The notes under the pieces: generated by a model
Databases searched by the model: none
Told to the model about the DNA's origin: nothing
What the model saw: only the letters and a program-made list of their open reading frames with translations
In this document: positions 14,553-23,318 of the stretch, piece by piece
Numbering within the stretch: position 1 is the stretch's first letter
Layout of the letters: every line of letters starts with the position of its first letter
Position numbers and translations under genes: made by a program
Source of the DNA: a virus
IMG/VR virus record: IMGVR_UViG_3300027708_000022
Coordinates: 98,043 to 162,042 of that record
Length of the DNA stretch: 64,000 bases
Direction: 5' to 3' (one strand)

Positions 14553-15178
14553 TACACACCTAATATTCGTAATGCGTTTTCATAATATTTCTTTCTTTCT
14601 TCAAGACCATTATAACCACCATTGATGGCTCTTGTCAATCCTACTATATCACCGATATCAGCAAATCTATTTAGATTATTAATTTTCCAGAACCAGCAGG
14701 CAGATTGTACAGCTAAATTTGGTTGTGAAACCAACTCAGGTTTAAGTAACGCTTCGTTATCTTCAGACATGGAAAAGGATGCATAGTTATCTTTACCTGT
14801 TAACTGAATTAAACCACGACCACGATATTTGTAGCCATCACCAGAAGCTTCATCACCGTTACCTAAATCAGCACGGTTACCATATGCTCTGTTTGCAATA
14901 GCCTCTTGTTTGTTAGGCATTGCAACATAACGTGCAGCCACATCAGGAGGAAATCGAGTTGGCCATAGTCTTGTCAATGTTTCAGCACGATAATTCAAAT
15001 TCTCTTCTAGTACCGTAAACTGACCAGACTCATGTGAACATTGTGCAATAAAGGCAGCAATGCGTAATGGTGTGGTTATATCGTAATTTGGCAATACCGA
15101 CAACAGAGCTTCATGCCATTGAGCAACATAGTGGTTATTTGGAATCATTTGTTGCAATTGTTCCCGTGATAAATCCAT
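14552..15178 (-). CDS. GH19 endolysin (chitinase-like lysozyme)
   Basis: 208 residues from ATG 15178; the longer frame starts with TTG. FIAQCSHESGQF carries the catalytic Glu of glycoside hydrolase family 19, and KYRGRGLIQLTGKDNY and AINGGYNGLEER are conserved substrate-cleft motifs. There is no signal peptide, so release depends on the holin. It cleaves peptidoglycan at the end of infection. The gene lies between the spanin pair and the holin candidate. Confidence 0.88.
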   Translation of the reverse strand: MDLSREQLQQMIPNNHYVAQWHEALLSVLPNYDITTPLRIAAFIAQCSHESGQFTVLEENLNYRAETLTRLWPTRFPPDVAARYVAMPNKQEAIANRAYGNRADLGNGDEASGDGYKYRGRGLIQLTGKDNYASFSMSEDNEALLKPELVSQPNLAVQSACWFWKINNLNRFADIGDIVGLTRAINGGYNGLEERKKYYENALRILGV

Positions 15179-15179
15179 G

Positions 15180-15446
15180 TTATTTAACCAGTTCAAATAT
15201 TTGTTTTTGTTTATTATACCAATTAATCCATGACTCTGATTTTATCAAACACTCTTGATATAAACCATAATTTACAGAAACAACCCTAACAACATCGCTG
15301 AATTTTTTTGTGTTAGGATCAATTTCCATTAGATCTGGACATTTTACTTTTAAGTAACTAGGTACTTCAGGGAATTTACGCTCGACGGGTGTTGCTACAC
15401 ACCCAGTTAAAACCATAATAGATAAGACCATAAGTATTTTTTTCAT
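15180..15446 (-). CDS. Outer-membrane spanin lipoprotein (Rz1-like)
   Basis: 88 residues. The N terminus MKKILMVLSIMVLTGC is a lipoprotein signal with lipobox LTGC (Cys about residue 16). A Pro-containing linker and a periplasmic helical part follow. It directly follows the inner-membrane spanin gene with a 4-nt overlap and precedes the endolysin, the usual order of a two-component spanin. It would link to the inner spanin to fuse the membranes of a Gram-negative host. Confidence 0.78.
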   Translation of the reverse strand: MKKILMVLSIMVLTGCVATPVERKFPEVPSYLKVKCPDLMEIDPNTKKFSDVVRVVSVNYGLYQECLIKSESWINWYNKQKQIFELVK

Positions 15447-15886
15447 TTCTTGTTTCTCGCAGCATCATTTAAAATTGAAATAGCTTCAGGTGGTACAACA
15501 CAAACAGAATCAAGTTTTACAATCTCTTTAAGTATTCTATCTTGTATTGCAATTTGCACATCTTTTATTTTTTGATTATTATCGTCTAACAATTTTTGTA
15601 ATTCTTTATTAGCATTGTCAGATTGTAGTTGACTAACTTTAACTTTTTCTTCTAAGACCAAAACTCTTTCTTTCCAAACCTTCTCATTATATAATGTGCC
15701 CTCAAAAAACACACCCACAACAAAAAATATCGCACAACCTATACGCAATGGTAAATTATATTGTGTGATAAATGGAATATTTTTGATGAAATAAGTGGCA
15801 ACACATCCAGCCATGCCAATTAAAACCATTAAGTGGATTAAAGATGCCCATATAGAATGAAATAAATCTGTTATGAAAAACATCAT
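15443..15886 (-). CDS. Inner-membrane spanin (Rz-like)
   Basis: 147 residues. Two hydrophobic segments (LIHLMVLIGMAGCVATYFI and GCAIFFVVGVFFEGTLY) are followed by a long periplasmic coiled coil (RVLVLEEKVKVSQLQSDNANKELQKLL) and a tail VCVVPPEAISILNDAARNKK of the kind seen in Rz proteins. The second span replaces the single N-terminal anchor of classical Rz. The 4-nt overlap with the lipoprotein gene supports the pairing. Confidence 0.72.
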   Translation of the reverse strand: MMFFITDLFHSIWASLIHLMVLIGMAGCVATYFIKNIPFITQYNLPLRIGCAIFFVVGVFFEGTLYNEKVWKERVLVLEEKVKVSQLQSDNANKELQKLLDDNNQKIKDVQIAIQDRILKEIVKLDSVCVVPPEAISILNDAARNKK

Positions 15887-16062
15887 GCAACCTCCTGTGG
15901 GATTTTCCTACGAAAAAATGATTTAAAAGGTATAGGTTTCTTGCGCTTACCAACACCAGGTTCGCCTTTCGGGCCAACACCGAGGCCTGCAATTTCACCA
16001 TCACCAGTATTGTTTACAGGTATACCACCTACCATTACAACACCATCTTCTTTTAATTTCAT
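15883..16062 (-). CDS. 59-residue Gly/Pro-rich virion-associated protein candidate
   Basis: ATG 16062 to TGA 15883-15885. It reads MVGGIPVNNTGDGEIAGLGV, then a collagen-like PKGEPGVGKRKK stretch and a basic tail. Short proteins of this form occur beside structural genes in T4-like aquatic phages. It overlaps both neighbours by 4 nt. No function known. Confidence 0.65.
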   Translation of the reverse strand: MKLKEDGVVMVGGIPVNNTGDGEIAGLGVGPKGEPGVGKRKKPIPFKSFFRRKIPQEVA

Positions 16063-16451
16063 TTGATAGTCCTTAATGCATTTGCAATACTTGTATCAAC
16101 CGGTATTTCCGATGATAGTATATCTTTACCTTTAATACTCCTCACGGTATCTGGCATACAACTTAGGAATACCAAATAGGTTTTTAATGATGAATAATCT
16201 TCTTTTGCCATCTTATAGAACAATAACCTAGTAGCAGGTTCTGGACCAAATACATTACAGAGTACAACAAGGTGATTCAATATCAGACGCTCTCTTATTT
16301 CACCAGTCTTACGGTGTCTAAAGAATAATCGTTTAAGATAATTGAATCGTTTCATGTCCTCTTTAAATTCACTCATTATACAATTAGGTTTGTCGTAAAC
16401 TTTCATTGCGTAAATCAAGATATTTTCACTACTCAAGTCATCAAAGGACAT
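16059..16451 (-). CDS. Conserved helical phage protein (DUF7207-like)
   Basis: 130 residues, all-helical. Characteristic stretches are DMKRFNYLKRLFFRH, GEIRERLILNHLVVL and EPATRLLFYKMA. I recognise this as a protein conserved among T4-like phages of aquatic bacteria near late genes, with no assigned function. It overlaps both flanking genes (4 nt with 15883-16062, 1 nt with 16451-16816). Confidence 0.65.
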   Translation of the reverse strand: MSFDDLSSENILIYAMKVYDKPNCIMSEFKEDMKRFNYLKRLFFRHRKTGEIRERLILNHLVVLCNVFGPEPATRLLFYKMAKEDYSSLKTYLVFLSCMPDTVRSIKGKDILSSEIPVDTSIANALRTIK

Positions 16452-16816
16452 TAATCTTCTTCTTCTAAACCCTCATCCTTAGATAGCATTTCTTCTACAC
16501 CAGCTTCATCTGTCAATTTAGCATAGAAATCATAATTACCATCATCGGTGAGATAATATAAAACATACAATAAAGAACCATCATGCAAATCAAAAACCGA
16601 CTCATCTCCTTCTTCTTCGATATCATAAAGCACTGGCAAGTCAAAACCATACCTATGCAACACTTTACGCATCTTATAGAAACCAATTTCAGGAGACAAT
16701 ATGATATCATCAAGTTCCATTTCCAAATCGTGATTGACAGCGCCAGCAACAACCAAATCTAAATCTGGTACTGTTACTGGCATAGCCAATTCTTTAAGAA
16801 ACTCGGTGAATTTCAT
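16451..16816 (-). CDS. Hypothetical acidic protein
   Basis: 121 residues from ATG 16816 (MKFTEFLKELAM); an ATG at 16837 would overlap the upstream gene. It is acidic, with a beta-rich middle (VFDLHDGSLLYVLYYLTDDGNYDFYAKL) and a Glu/Asp tail. The opening MKFTEFLKE superficially resembles the capsid-targeting-like N termini at 17411-23271, but no modular tail follows. It lies in the late block; role unknown. Confidence 0.6.
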   Translation of the reverse strand: MKFTEFLKELAMPVTVPDLDLVVAGAVNHDLEMELDDIILSPEIGFYKMRKVLHRYGFDLPVLYDIEEEGDESVFDLHDGSLLYVLYYLTDDGNYDFYAKLTDEAGVEEMLSKDEGLEEED

Positions 16817-16817
16817 A

Positions 16818-17378
16818 TTAGAATACTGGATCGCCATCGCCAGTCATTGAACCCATAGAAACTATAGTTTCAGTTGTTACACGATTAGCACGGCCACCCA
16901 TTGTTACTGTGAACACAGCATTACCTGTATTTGGTGTAGCGATTGGTGTATTTGCATATGAACCACCGCTAACAACAGTAATTGATGTAATATATCCAGC
17001 GGTATTAACGGCTACGTTTGCAACAGCAGCTGTGTTACCTGTACCACCGGCACCATTACCTTGAGTGATAGTAATAAAACTATTAACTGCAACGGCACCT
17101 GAGTTAGCTGTGATAGATACAATCGGACCAGTTCCAACTTTACGAACAACCCAACCTGCGTGCTGCGGTTTGCCAGATAATCCAGTTGCATTGGTTTGTT
17201 CTGTTGTATCTACACCAAAAATACCTAGTGCAGAGTTGGCCATGAAAGCGTTAATTCTTGTGTTCGCAAAATAGACTTGGCCATTTTGCGATACTTGTGG
17301 TGTATTGCCGCCGTAGCCAACCATTTCTGATTGCTTTGGTACATTGTTAGCAGCATCTAGGTTCCCCCATAAACTCAT
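16818..17378 (-). CDS. Virion structural protein (MSLWGN family)
   Basis: 186 residues, Gly/Thr/Val/Asn-rich, beta-structured. It begins MSLWGNLDAANN and contains IFGVDTTEQTNATGLSGKP, HAGWVVRKVGTGPI and FTVTMGGRANRVTTET, motifs I associate with a structural protein conserved in T4-like cyanophages and relatives. Expression late in infection fits a late-promoter-like CATAAATA at 17408-17415, 30 nt upstream. The exact place in the virion is not known. Confidence 0.75.
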   Translation of the reverse strand: MSLWGNLDAANNVPKQSEMVGYGGNTPQVSQNGQVYFANTRINAFMANSALGIFGVDTTEQTNATGLSGKPQHAGWVVRKVGTGPIVSITANSGAVAVNSFITITQGNGAGGTGNTAAVANVAVNTAGYITSITVVSGGSYANTPIATPNTGNAVFTVTMGGRANRVTTETIVSMGSMTGDGDPVF

Positions 17379-17407
17379 TTTATTTCTCCTAAAATTCTGT
17401 TATATTC

Positions 17408-17415
17408 TATTTATG
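17408..17415 (-). promoter_or_regulatory. Late-promoter-like element CATAAATA
   Basis: One base from the TATAAATA consensus, on the minus strand, 30 nt before the start of the structural protein gene at 17378. It overlaps the last codons of the preceding gene (stop at 17411). Confidence 0.5.
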
Positions 17416-19360
17416 TGTTTTTTGTTATACTGGAAGTTAACTCAGGCTCTGATTGAAACTTATCATCTCCACCTGGAGTAACCTTTTGTTCTTTTTTTTT
17501 AATTGCATCTTTTTTCTTTGCATCAGCCATGGCTTCACGAACAATCTGTAATTGACGAGATTCATATACGAGAGTTTCTAGTTTCTTTGGTGTTGCCTTC
17601 AACGACAATTGTGCAGGTGTTCCAATGTCAGCAGGCATATTAGCCGTAGTTTTAGAAACTTCTTCTTTAGCTAATTTTCTAGTTGCTTTGATAATACCAT
17701 TATATCTTTTTTCAAAATGGTCACCGTATTCTTTTGTTACTCCAGGTTTACCAGATTTAGCCTCAATACCAGCATTAATACCCTTTTTACTTAAATCTCT
17801 GGCTGCAGCAGGAATATAACTTTTTAAAGTATTCTTGCTCAATTCTTCGATTGGTTCTACTTCTTCTTTCATCTCGGAGTACATATAGTCAGCTGCGGTT
17901 TGAATGTAATCAGTAGCAAGAGTAATCTTAGACTGCACCCACTCTGGCATATCTGTATCAGGCTTCAATAATTCTTTAATCATATCAGCACAACGAGTTA
18001 GCGTTGCTAATTGATTCAAAGCCATATCGCCTTCATAGCCATACTCTTGCTCATCTTTGGATTCTTTGATGTGACCATACTTCTTTTTATACCATTCAGG
18101 CATTCCATTCTTTTGACGGAAATATCTAACGGTTGCAGAATCATTGGCTTGGTCACGATATTTGTTTTCTGCGGTTGTGTTATGACTCTTCATTGCTTCA
18201 GCAGCTGCATGAGCATCTTTAGCAATATGAATCAAGGCCTCATTAGATTTTTTATGATACTCATGGCCTTCAAGTGGGTGTCTTTGTGAAGGACGGCCTT
18301 CTTGAACGAATTCTTCTTTAACTGAAGATTTTTGTGGTGTGACTGAGTGGATGTTAATGTTCTTTTTACCACGCTTCTTCAAATCACTTTCTGCATAACG
18401 TCTTGCTGAATCTTTATCCGGTGCGTGTAGTGATAAATTACCAGAAGCAATACCATTTCCACTTGAGGAATCGTGACTATATCGAACACGATGTAAAGTT
18501 CCTTTAGCAGCTTCATCAACAAGTTCTGATTCTTCCGATACAGATTTCCAACCACCACCCATTTCTTTATATTTTTTTGATGCCCAACCATTAGCATAGG
18601 CAGATGGATATACATCAAATTTAGATTTTGCTTGAGCAATTGCTCTTGACCATAACTCAGGGTTAGTTGGTTTATTTTTTTCGTCTAATTGTTTCATATT
18701 TTCATTTACCTTACTTTTAACATTGATTGGTGCGCCTTGTCTTTCGGCATTTGGATCTTGTTGCCTTTTTCTTCTCACAGCAGATGCTCTTTCTTTTTTA
18801 CTTAAAGATGCTCTTTGTGCTTGTGACATACACTTAGGTTTAGGTTCACCAGGTTCTCTTGCACAAGGACCAATTGCTTCACCCTTACTATTAATTCTTT
18901 TCCAATCGCCTTTTGGATCGGTCTTACTAAACCATTTTCGTAAATCTTCTTTGAGTTCTGCTCTTCTCTCAGCATTAGATTTACGATTTGGGCTATCTGG
19001 ATTCTTATAAGGAGTTTTTCTCATTCCTTCTTTGTCGTAATCACCTGATTTCTGTTTTGCGATTGCAGTAGCAGCAGCAATTGCAGCCGCAGCAGATTCA
19101 TTCACAGCACCGTGAATTTTACACATACCACAATCTGGACAAGTCATTTCCATAACCTCATGACTCTCGTTGTGTTTATTTTTGCCAGCACAATGAGCTT
19201 TTTGACTGAATCCTTTAGGATGTGAACAGTTAATTGAACTCTTATATTTCTGACTCCAACTTTCTTTCATGCAAGAGCCAGGAGAGAATGCTTTTTTGCC
19301 TGGCTTTGGTTTATAACCAGGCCAGCATCTTCCCTCTAAGAACTCAGACCACTTTTTCAT
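17411..19360 (-). CDS. Modular internal-head polyprotein candidate (649 aa)
   Basis: The N terminus MKKWSEFLEG resembles the T4 capsid-targeting sequence. Modules follow: a Cys-rich block (residues 11-80, CWPGYKPKPGKKAFSPGSC and CPDCGMC), an Arg/Lys-rich DUF5872-like block (about 128-275, with NPELWSRAIAQAKSKF), a helical block with MPEWVQSKITLATDYIQTA (471-489), and an ELSKNTLKSYIPAAARDLSKKG module (506-527) shared with the next protein. LxE/IxE sites (136-138, 431-433, 504-506) fall near module borders, as expected for prohead-protease processing. Highly basic and low in hydrophobics, suited to DNA packing. Confidence 0.65.
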   Translation of the reverse strand: MKKWSEFLEGRCWPGYKPKPGKKAFSPGSCMKESWSQKYKSSINCSHPKGFSQKAHCAGKNKHNESHEVMEMTCPDCGMCKIHGAVNESAAAAIAAATAIAKQKSGDYDKEGMRKTPYKNPDSPNRKSNAERRAELKEDLRKWFSKTDPKGDWKRINSKGEAIGPCAREPGEPKPKCMSQAQRASLSKKERASAVRRKRQQDPNAERQGAPINVKSKVNENMKQLDEKNKPTNPELWSRAIAQAKSKFDVYPSAYANGWASKKYKEMGGGWKSVSEESELVDEAAKGTLHRVRYSHDSSSGNGIASGNLSLHAPDKDSARRYAESDLKKRGKKNINIHSVTPQKSSVKEEFVQEGRPSQRHPLEGHEYHKKSNEALIHIAKDAHAAAEAMKSHNTTAENKYRDQANDSATVRYFRQKNGMPEWYKKKYGHIKESKDEQEYGYEGDMALNQLATLTRCADMIKELLKPDTDMPEWVQSKITLATDYIQTAADYMYSEMKEEVEPIEELSKNTLKSYIPAAARDLSKKGINAGIEAKSGKPGVTKEYGDHFEKRYNGIIKATRKLAKEEVSKTTANMPADIGTPAQLSLKATPKKLETLVYESRQLQIVREAMADAKKKDAIKKKEQKVTPGGDDKFQSEPELTSSITKNT

Positions 19361-20814
19361 TACTCGCCTTTAGCCTGTTTGGTTGCTGTTGCATACATCA
19401 CAGACTTAGCATCTTTACCGTAACGATCTTTGAAACCAGATAATCCTTTTTTCATTGATTTAACAATTTCTTCTTTCTTATCCGTTTCTGCATCAGTCAA
19501 CTTACGTTCTGTTAAATCAATCTCAGCATACTTAACACCATTCACATCATTGTAGTCAATGAATTCTACGGTTGTGTGAGTTTGTTCTTCAACTTGTTCA
19601 ACACCTTCTTTAGCTAATCTATCAACTGCTTTTTTAACTCCAGCATCTCTATTTTTGAGAGTTACTGATGCCTTTTGGTATGCTTTTTTACCTTCAGCAC
19701 CATCTGGTATGTCATTTGCTTTACGTGCTATCGAATCATACGACTTAAATGCTTTTTTGGCATATGATCCTAGTGTTTTCTTTGACAATTCATCCAACTG
19801 CTCATACTCTTCAGTCTGCATAAATTCTTCAAGTTCTTCTGGTGTGAAATCTTCCAAAGTTAACTCAATTTCTTCATTCTGAACAGCCTGAACAGCAGCC
19901 TTTGCAACTTCTGGTTGCTTCTTTGTACCAGCAGCACGTTGCTTTGCATCATCCAATTGAGCATCAAACTCAGCACTTGTTGGTTCTTCTGCTAATACTC
20001 TAAAAAGACCCTTAACACCACCTTCTGTGTAAGATTCAATCATCTCTGAGAATTTACGGCGGTGTACAACACCCTTACCTGTTTTCTCCATTTCACCTTG
20101 AGTAGTTTTCTTCTTCTCGCCTTTCTTCATATCTTGTGGTGCCTTACCATATTTCTTTTCGTATTCTGGAGTACCTGGAAACATTTCTTCAATTTCTTCT
20201 ACTTCTTCTTTTCTCATTGAAGCCATAGCTCTTTGCGCTAATGATTTAGCACGATCCATTTCTTTACCTTTTTGTACAGGCTTCTTGAAATTGCTTGGGT
20301 CATAATGTGATTTAGGTTTACCATATTCTTTATGGAAATCATTATGACTTAAATCTTTTAAGTCAGCATCTAATTGTGCCATTTTACTTTCATCTAAATC
20401 AACTTCTTCTGGTAATTTACCTTTTGGGCCATGTGTACCTAAAGCCGCTTTGATAGCTGGCTTAAGTTGCTTTGCTCTATCTTCACGGCGTTTTTTGGCA
20501 TAAGCATCAGTTTCTTTACTATTACCTGGAGTATTCATTGCTGGAATATTTTCTAGATTGGTTTGACCCGACCGAGGAAACTTATGAGGCAAGTTCATAC
20601 CTGTGCGGGCAAGCAAGGTATCAGCTTCTTCAACACTTTCAACTTCTTCTTTCTTCATTGAGCGAAGCTTCTTAAAGTCCTGAGCAGTCAATTCATCTTT
20701 TTCTGGTTCATGTACATCTAGTTTTTGTTGATTTGCGGTTAATGCTTTCTCACCCATCATAATGCGAGCAGCAGCTTCAGCAACACTTCTCAGTTTTTTA
20801 TTTTCGAATTCCAT
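19360..20814 (-). CDS. Modular internal-head or scaffold protein candidate (484 aa)
   Basis: Lys/Glu-rich and helical throughout. LDE (140-142), LAE (274-276), LDE (340-342) and LTE (434-436) match the T4 prohead protease pattern. Residues 339-405 carry the ELSKKTLGSYAKKA...RLAKE module found also in the 649-residue neighbour, and residues 455-481 (KKGLSGFKDRYGKDAKSVMY) form a C-terminal module that I know from other T4-like structural proteins. Probably a scaffold core or packaged protein. It is in the late operon beginning at 23306 and overlaps its downstream neighbour by 1 nt. Confidence 0.6.
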   Translation of the reverse strand: MEFENKKLRSVAEAAARIMMGEKALTANQQKLDVHEPEKDELTAQDFKKLRSMKKEEVESVEEADTLLARTGMNLPHKFPRSGQTNLENIPAMNTPGNSKETDAYAKKRREDRAKQLKPAIKAALGTHGPKGKLPEEVDLDESKMAQLDADLKDLSHNDFHKEYGKPKSHYDPSNFKKPVQKGKEMDRAKSLAQRAMASMRKEEVEEIEEMFPGTPEYEKKYGKAPQDMKKGEKKKTTQGEMEKTGKGVVHRRKFSEMIESYTEGGVKGLFRVLAEEPTSAEFDAQLDDAKQRAAGTKKQPEVAKAAVQAVQNEEIELTLEDFTPEELEEFMQTEEYEQLDELSKKTLGSYAKKAFKSYDSIARKANDIPDGAEGKKAYQKASVTLKNRDAGVKKAVDRLAKEGVEQVEEQTHTTVEFIDYNDVNGVKYAEIDLTERKLTDAETDKKEEIVKSMKKGLSGFKDRYGKDAKSVMYATATKQAKGE

Positions 20815-20830
20815 GTTTTTTCCTTTTGAA

Positions 20831-21136
20831 TTAACAATTCCATTTTCTTAGTGCTTTATTAATACGGCTATCAGGATCTCTGGCGGTTTCAGCAGATGTG
20901 AGTTTTGATTTCATGCCACCCATTCTGGCACAAAATGATTTGCGGCGATTTGCTGATTTAGAACCTGGTTTCAACTTAGAAGGTTTAGTAGTAACTGCCA
21001 TTGAAAGTTTTGAACCTGGATTATCACGGCGATATGATTCAATACCTTTACGATTCAAACCACCTGCCTCTGATTTACCTTCTTTGCGAGTCCATGCAGG
21101 AGAGGCCTCAGCAATAAAATCTCTTAGTCTTTTCAT
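20831..21136 (-). CDS. DUF6321-type basic internal-head protein candidate
   Basis: 101 residues, strongly basic. The N terminus MKRLRDFIAEA is very close to the T4 capsid-targeting sequence (Phe-Ile-Ala-Glu then Ala), with a prohead protease site IAE|A at residues 8-10. The rest, including SPAWTRKEG, RRKSFCARMGGMKSKLT and TARDPDSRINKALRKW, matches the DUF6321 family of aquatic phages. A small, basic, cleavable protein in the head-gene operon suggests packaging with the DNA. Confidence 0.72.
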   Translation of the reverse strand: MKRLRDFIAEASPAWTRKEGKSEAGGLNRKGIESYRRDNPGSKLSMAVTTKPSKLKPGSKSANRRKSFCARMGGMKSKLTSAETARDPDSRINKALRKWNC

Positions 21137-23271
21137 GCTGCGTAATTCCTTTTACGGAAAGAAGTTAGGTTGATACCAACTTTCTTTAGTTCATCTTCTT
21201 TTTGGTCACCAATAGATGCCGTAGTTTCATCACCTTGTATTTCTTTAAATGGTTTCAGTTTGCCATTCTTGTCATAATTATCACCACCACCACGACCAAG
21301 ACTTTCTCCAGATTGTGCCATCGAAAGTCCTGGTTCAATACTCATATCTATAGCTTCGGTAATGGCTTTTTCTTTTTTGGCCCGGATTTGTGCGAGGGTG
21401 ATTTTGGTTTTGGACTTGGAGATTTCTTCGGTGATGGTTTCGCTTGAACCACTGGCTCTTCCACCGGTACTATTGGTATGACGTATACTGGCGCCGACAC
21501 TTCCAAAACGGTCGGTGATTGAACTTCTTTCTTCTTGAATAGACTCATTAGTTTCTTTAGCATTTGGATTTCCTTTGATTTTGATAACATAAACTTTACC
21601 CATTGGATAAACAACACCATCATGTGTATGGGCTTCTTTAGCAGCAGAACGGCGTAAAATGAATGTTCTTACTTTACCGGTTTTATCTTTCAATAGCTGA
21701 CTATAATTTGAGTTAGAATATTCATTTATTTCTTCAAATGATTCATTAAAGAAACTTTCAAATTCTTCGTTAACTTTCTTAGTCACAGGTGCTTGCACTG
21801 GTTGTAGTTTATCATGTACTGAACGGTGTGTAACTTTATTGTCTTTACCGTAGCGACCAAAACCATAATAGTCCAAACCTAGTTTACGAGCTTCTTCTGC
21901 GGCCTTTGAATCTGGATGTGGTGAGGTCTTTGCGTCTTTCTTTGATACGGTAAGACTGTCTTTCTTTTGCAATTCAGCAGAAACCCACTCTCTAGCCTGT
22001 TTGCTTTTTGGTGGTGTACTTACAAACTTTTGTATTTGTTTGTAAAGGTCCAGCATTTCTTTCTTTTTAGCCTTAACAATATCAGGGTGTGCTGAGCGCA
22101 AATCTTCTGAATTATCAAACTCAGTATAATTTTCACCAAATATTTTTGCTAAATCTGGTCTTGCATTTTGCACAGACTGCCATTTCTCTCTTCTAAGGTT
22201 CTCTGGTACTGTACGACCACCACGTTGTCCACGTTCAACATTACGCATGGATGATACATCATCTTTAGTATTAATTAAAACCATTGAAGTATCATAACCT
22301 AATTCTTCTAGGCGACCTTTGATTTTCTTAATTTTCTCTGGATCATCACCAGTACCATTGATGATAACACCATTACGACCATGCAAAGCAAGACGCTCTC
22401 TCAATTCGGTTATACTCTTTGCTCTACCACGAGTAATATCACGTTCAGTTTTTTCAGAATCAGGCATGGTTTTATTCAGACCCTGCTTGTCCATAAGATA
22501 TTCAAGTGCTTTATCTGAATTGATTTCTGTTAGACCATGACCTGAAAGTGTGTTATCAAGAATATAATCTTTACCTGAACCTGGACCACCCGCTAAGAAT
22601 ACAGCCTTAAAGATGGCCTTATCATGTACACCTTCAACCAACAATTCTTCAAATGATGCATCAACATCTTCTTTAACACCCATGTGGTGACGTACATCAT
22701 TGTACAATTCTTTTGCATGGTGTTCTGGTACATGACTAGGAACACCCTTCTTGAATTCATTGAAGTTACCACTAGAAGCGTGTGCTCGCATTTTCGAAGC
22801 AGACATACCTTCTGCACCTTCGGCATCAGGGTCTCTCTCACCTGCGGAGTGTACTTTTATGTGTTTAAAATTAAACAATGCACCTTCGTGGGTGCCATTG
22901 TATTTGTGTAACAACTTGTGATATTCTCCAGTGCGGTCTGAACCAGCAACCATGTGTAGGTGTGTCACACCTTGTTTGTGGAGTTTTGCAGCTTGTGTTA
23001 GGAAGTTTGGATGTTCTTTGTTCGATACTGTAATATTAGTTTTCGGAAAGAATCTTTTGGCGTGTTTGAATTTTGTTTCTGATGATAGAGGATTCTTCGT
23101 CTTATCCTGCGAATGCGATAAGACTACATGATGTGAAGCATTATGCTCTTTGGCAATTTCTTTTACTTTATCAACCAGTTTACCGTGACCGATTGTTGGA
23201 GGATTCATACGACCAAAGGCCAATACAGCGTGATTGTCCTTTGATTCTCTAATAAATTCTTTAAACTTCAT
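21133..23271 (-). CDS. Nucleotidyltransferase-kinase fusion with capsid-targeting-like N terminus
   Basis: 712 residues. MKFKEFIRES resembles the T4 capsid-targeting sequence (site IRE at 7-9). Residues 14-195 form a cytidylyltransferase/NMNAT-type domain with PPTIGHG (24-30) and SASKMR (157-162). LVE at 211-213 precedes a P-loop kinase domain with GGPGSGKD (228-235), INGTG and a basic lid. Later modules include LGLDYYGFGRYGKDNKVTHR (464-483), and INE, IQE and ITE sites (515-517, 578-580, 613-615, 637-639) separate them. NadR-like NAD salvage or end-repair activity is possible. It starts the late operon at 23306. Confidence 0.7.
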   Translation of the reverse strand: MKFKEFIRESKDNHAVLAFGRMNPPTIGHGKLVDKVKEIAKEHNASHHVVLSHSQDKTKNPLSSETKFKHAKRFFPKTNITVSNKEHPNFLTQAAKLHKQGVTHLHMVAGSDRTGEYHKLLHKYNGTHEGALFNFKHIKVHSAGERDPDAEGAEGMSASKMRAHASSGNFNEFKKGVPSHVPEHHAKELYNDVRHHMGVKEDVDASFEELLVEGVHDKAIFKAVFLAGGPGSGKDYILDNTLSGHGLTEINSDKALEYLMDKQGLNKTMPDSEKTERDITRGRAKSITELRERLALHGRNGVIINGTGDDPEKIKKIKGRLEELGYDTSMVLINTKDDVSSMRNVERGQRGGRTVPENLRREKWQSVQNARPDLAKIFGENYTEFDNSEDLRSAHPDIVKAKKKEMLDLYKQIQKFVSTPPKSKQAREWVSAELQKKDSLTVSKKDAKTSPHPDSKAAEEARKLGLDYYGFGRYGKDNKVTHRSVHDKLQPVQAPVTKKVNEEFESFFNESFEEINEYSNSNYSQLLKDKTGKVRTFILRRSAAKEAHTHDGVVYPMGKVYVIKIKGNPNAKETNESIQEERSSITDRFGSVGASIRHTNSTGGRASGSSETITEEISKSKTKITLAQIRAKKEKAITEAIDMSIEPGLSMAQSGESLGRGGGDNYDKNGKLKPFKEIQGDETTASIGDQKEDELKKVGINLTSFRKRNYAA

Positions 23272-23305
23272 TTTATCCGCCTCTATAGCGTTATTGTTTA
23301 TGATC

Positions 23306-23313
23306 TATTTATA
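23306..23313 (-). promoter_or_regulatory. T4-type late promoter TATAAATA
   Basis: Perfect match on the minus strand, 35 nt upstream of the fusion-protein start at 23271. It would drive the head-protein operon 23271 to about 17411. Confidence 0.75.
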
Positions 23314-23318
23314 CAATT

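Noticed and set aside
16451-16816. Fourth capsid-targeting-like N terminus (MKFTEFLKE)
   Set aside because: There is no (L/I)xE followed by a basic modular tail; the protein is acidic and short, so the similarity may be chance.
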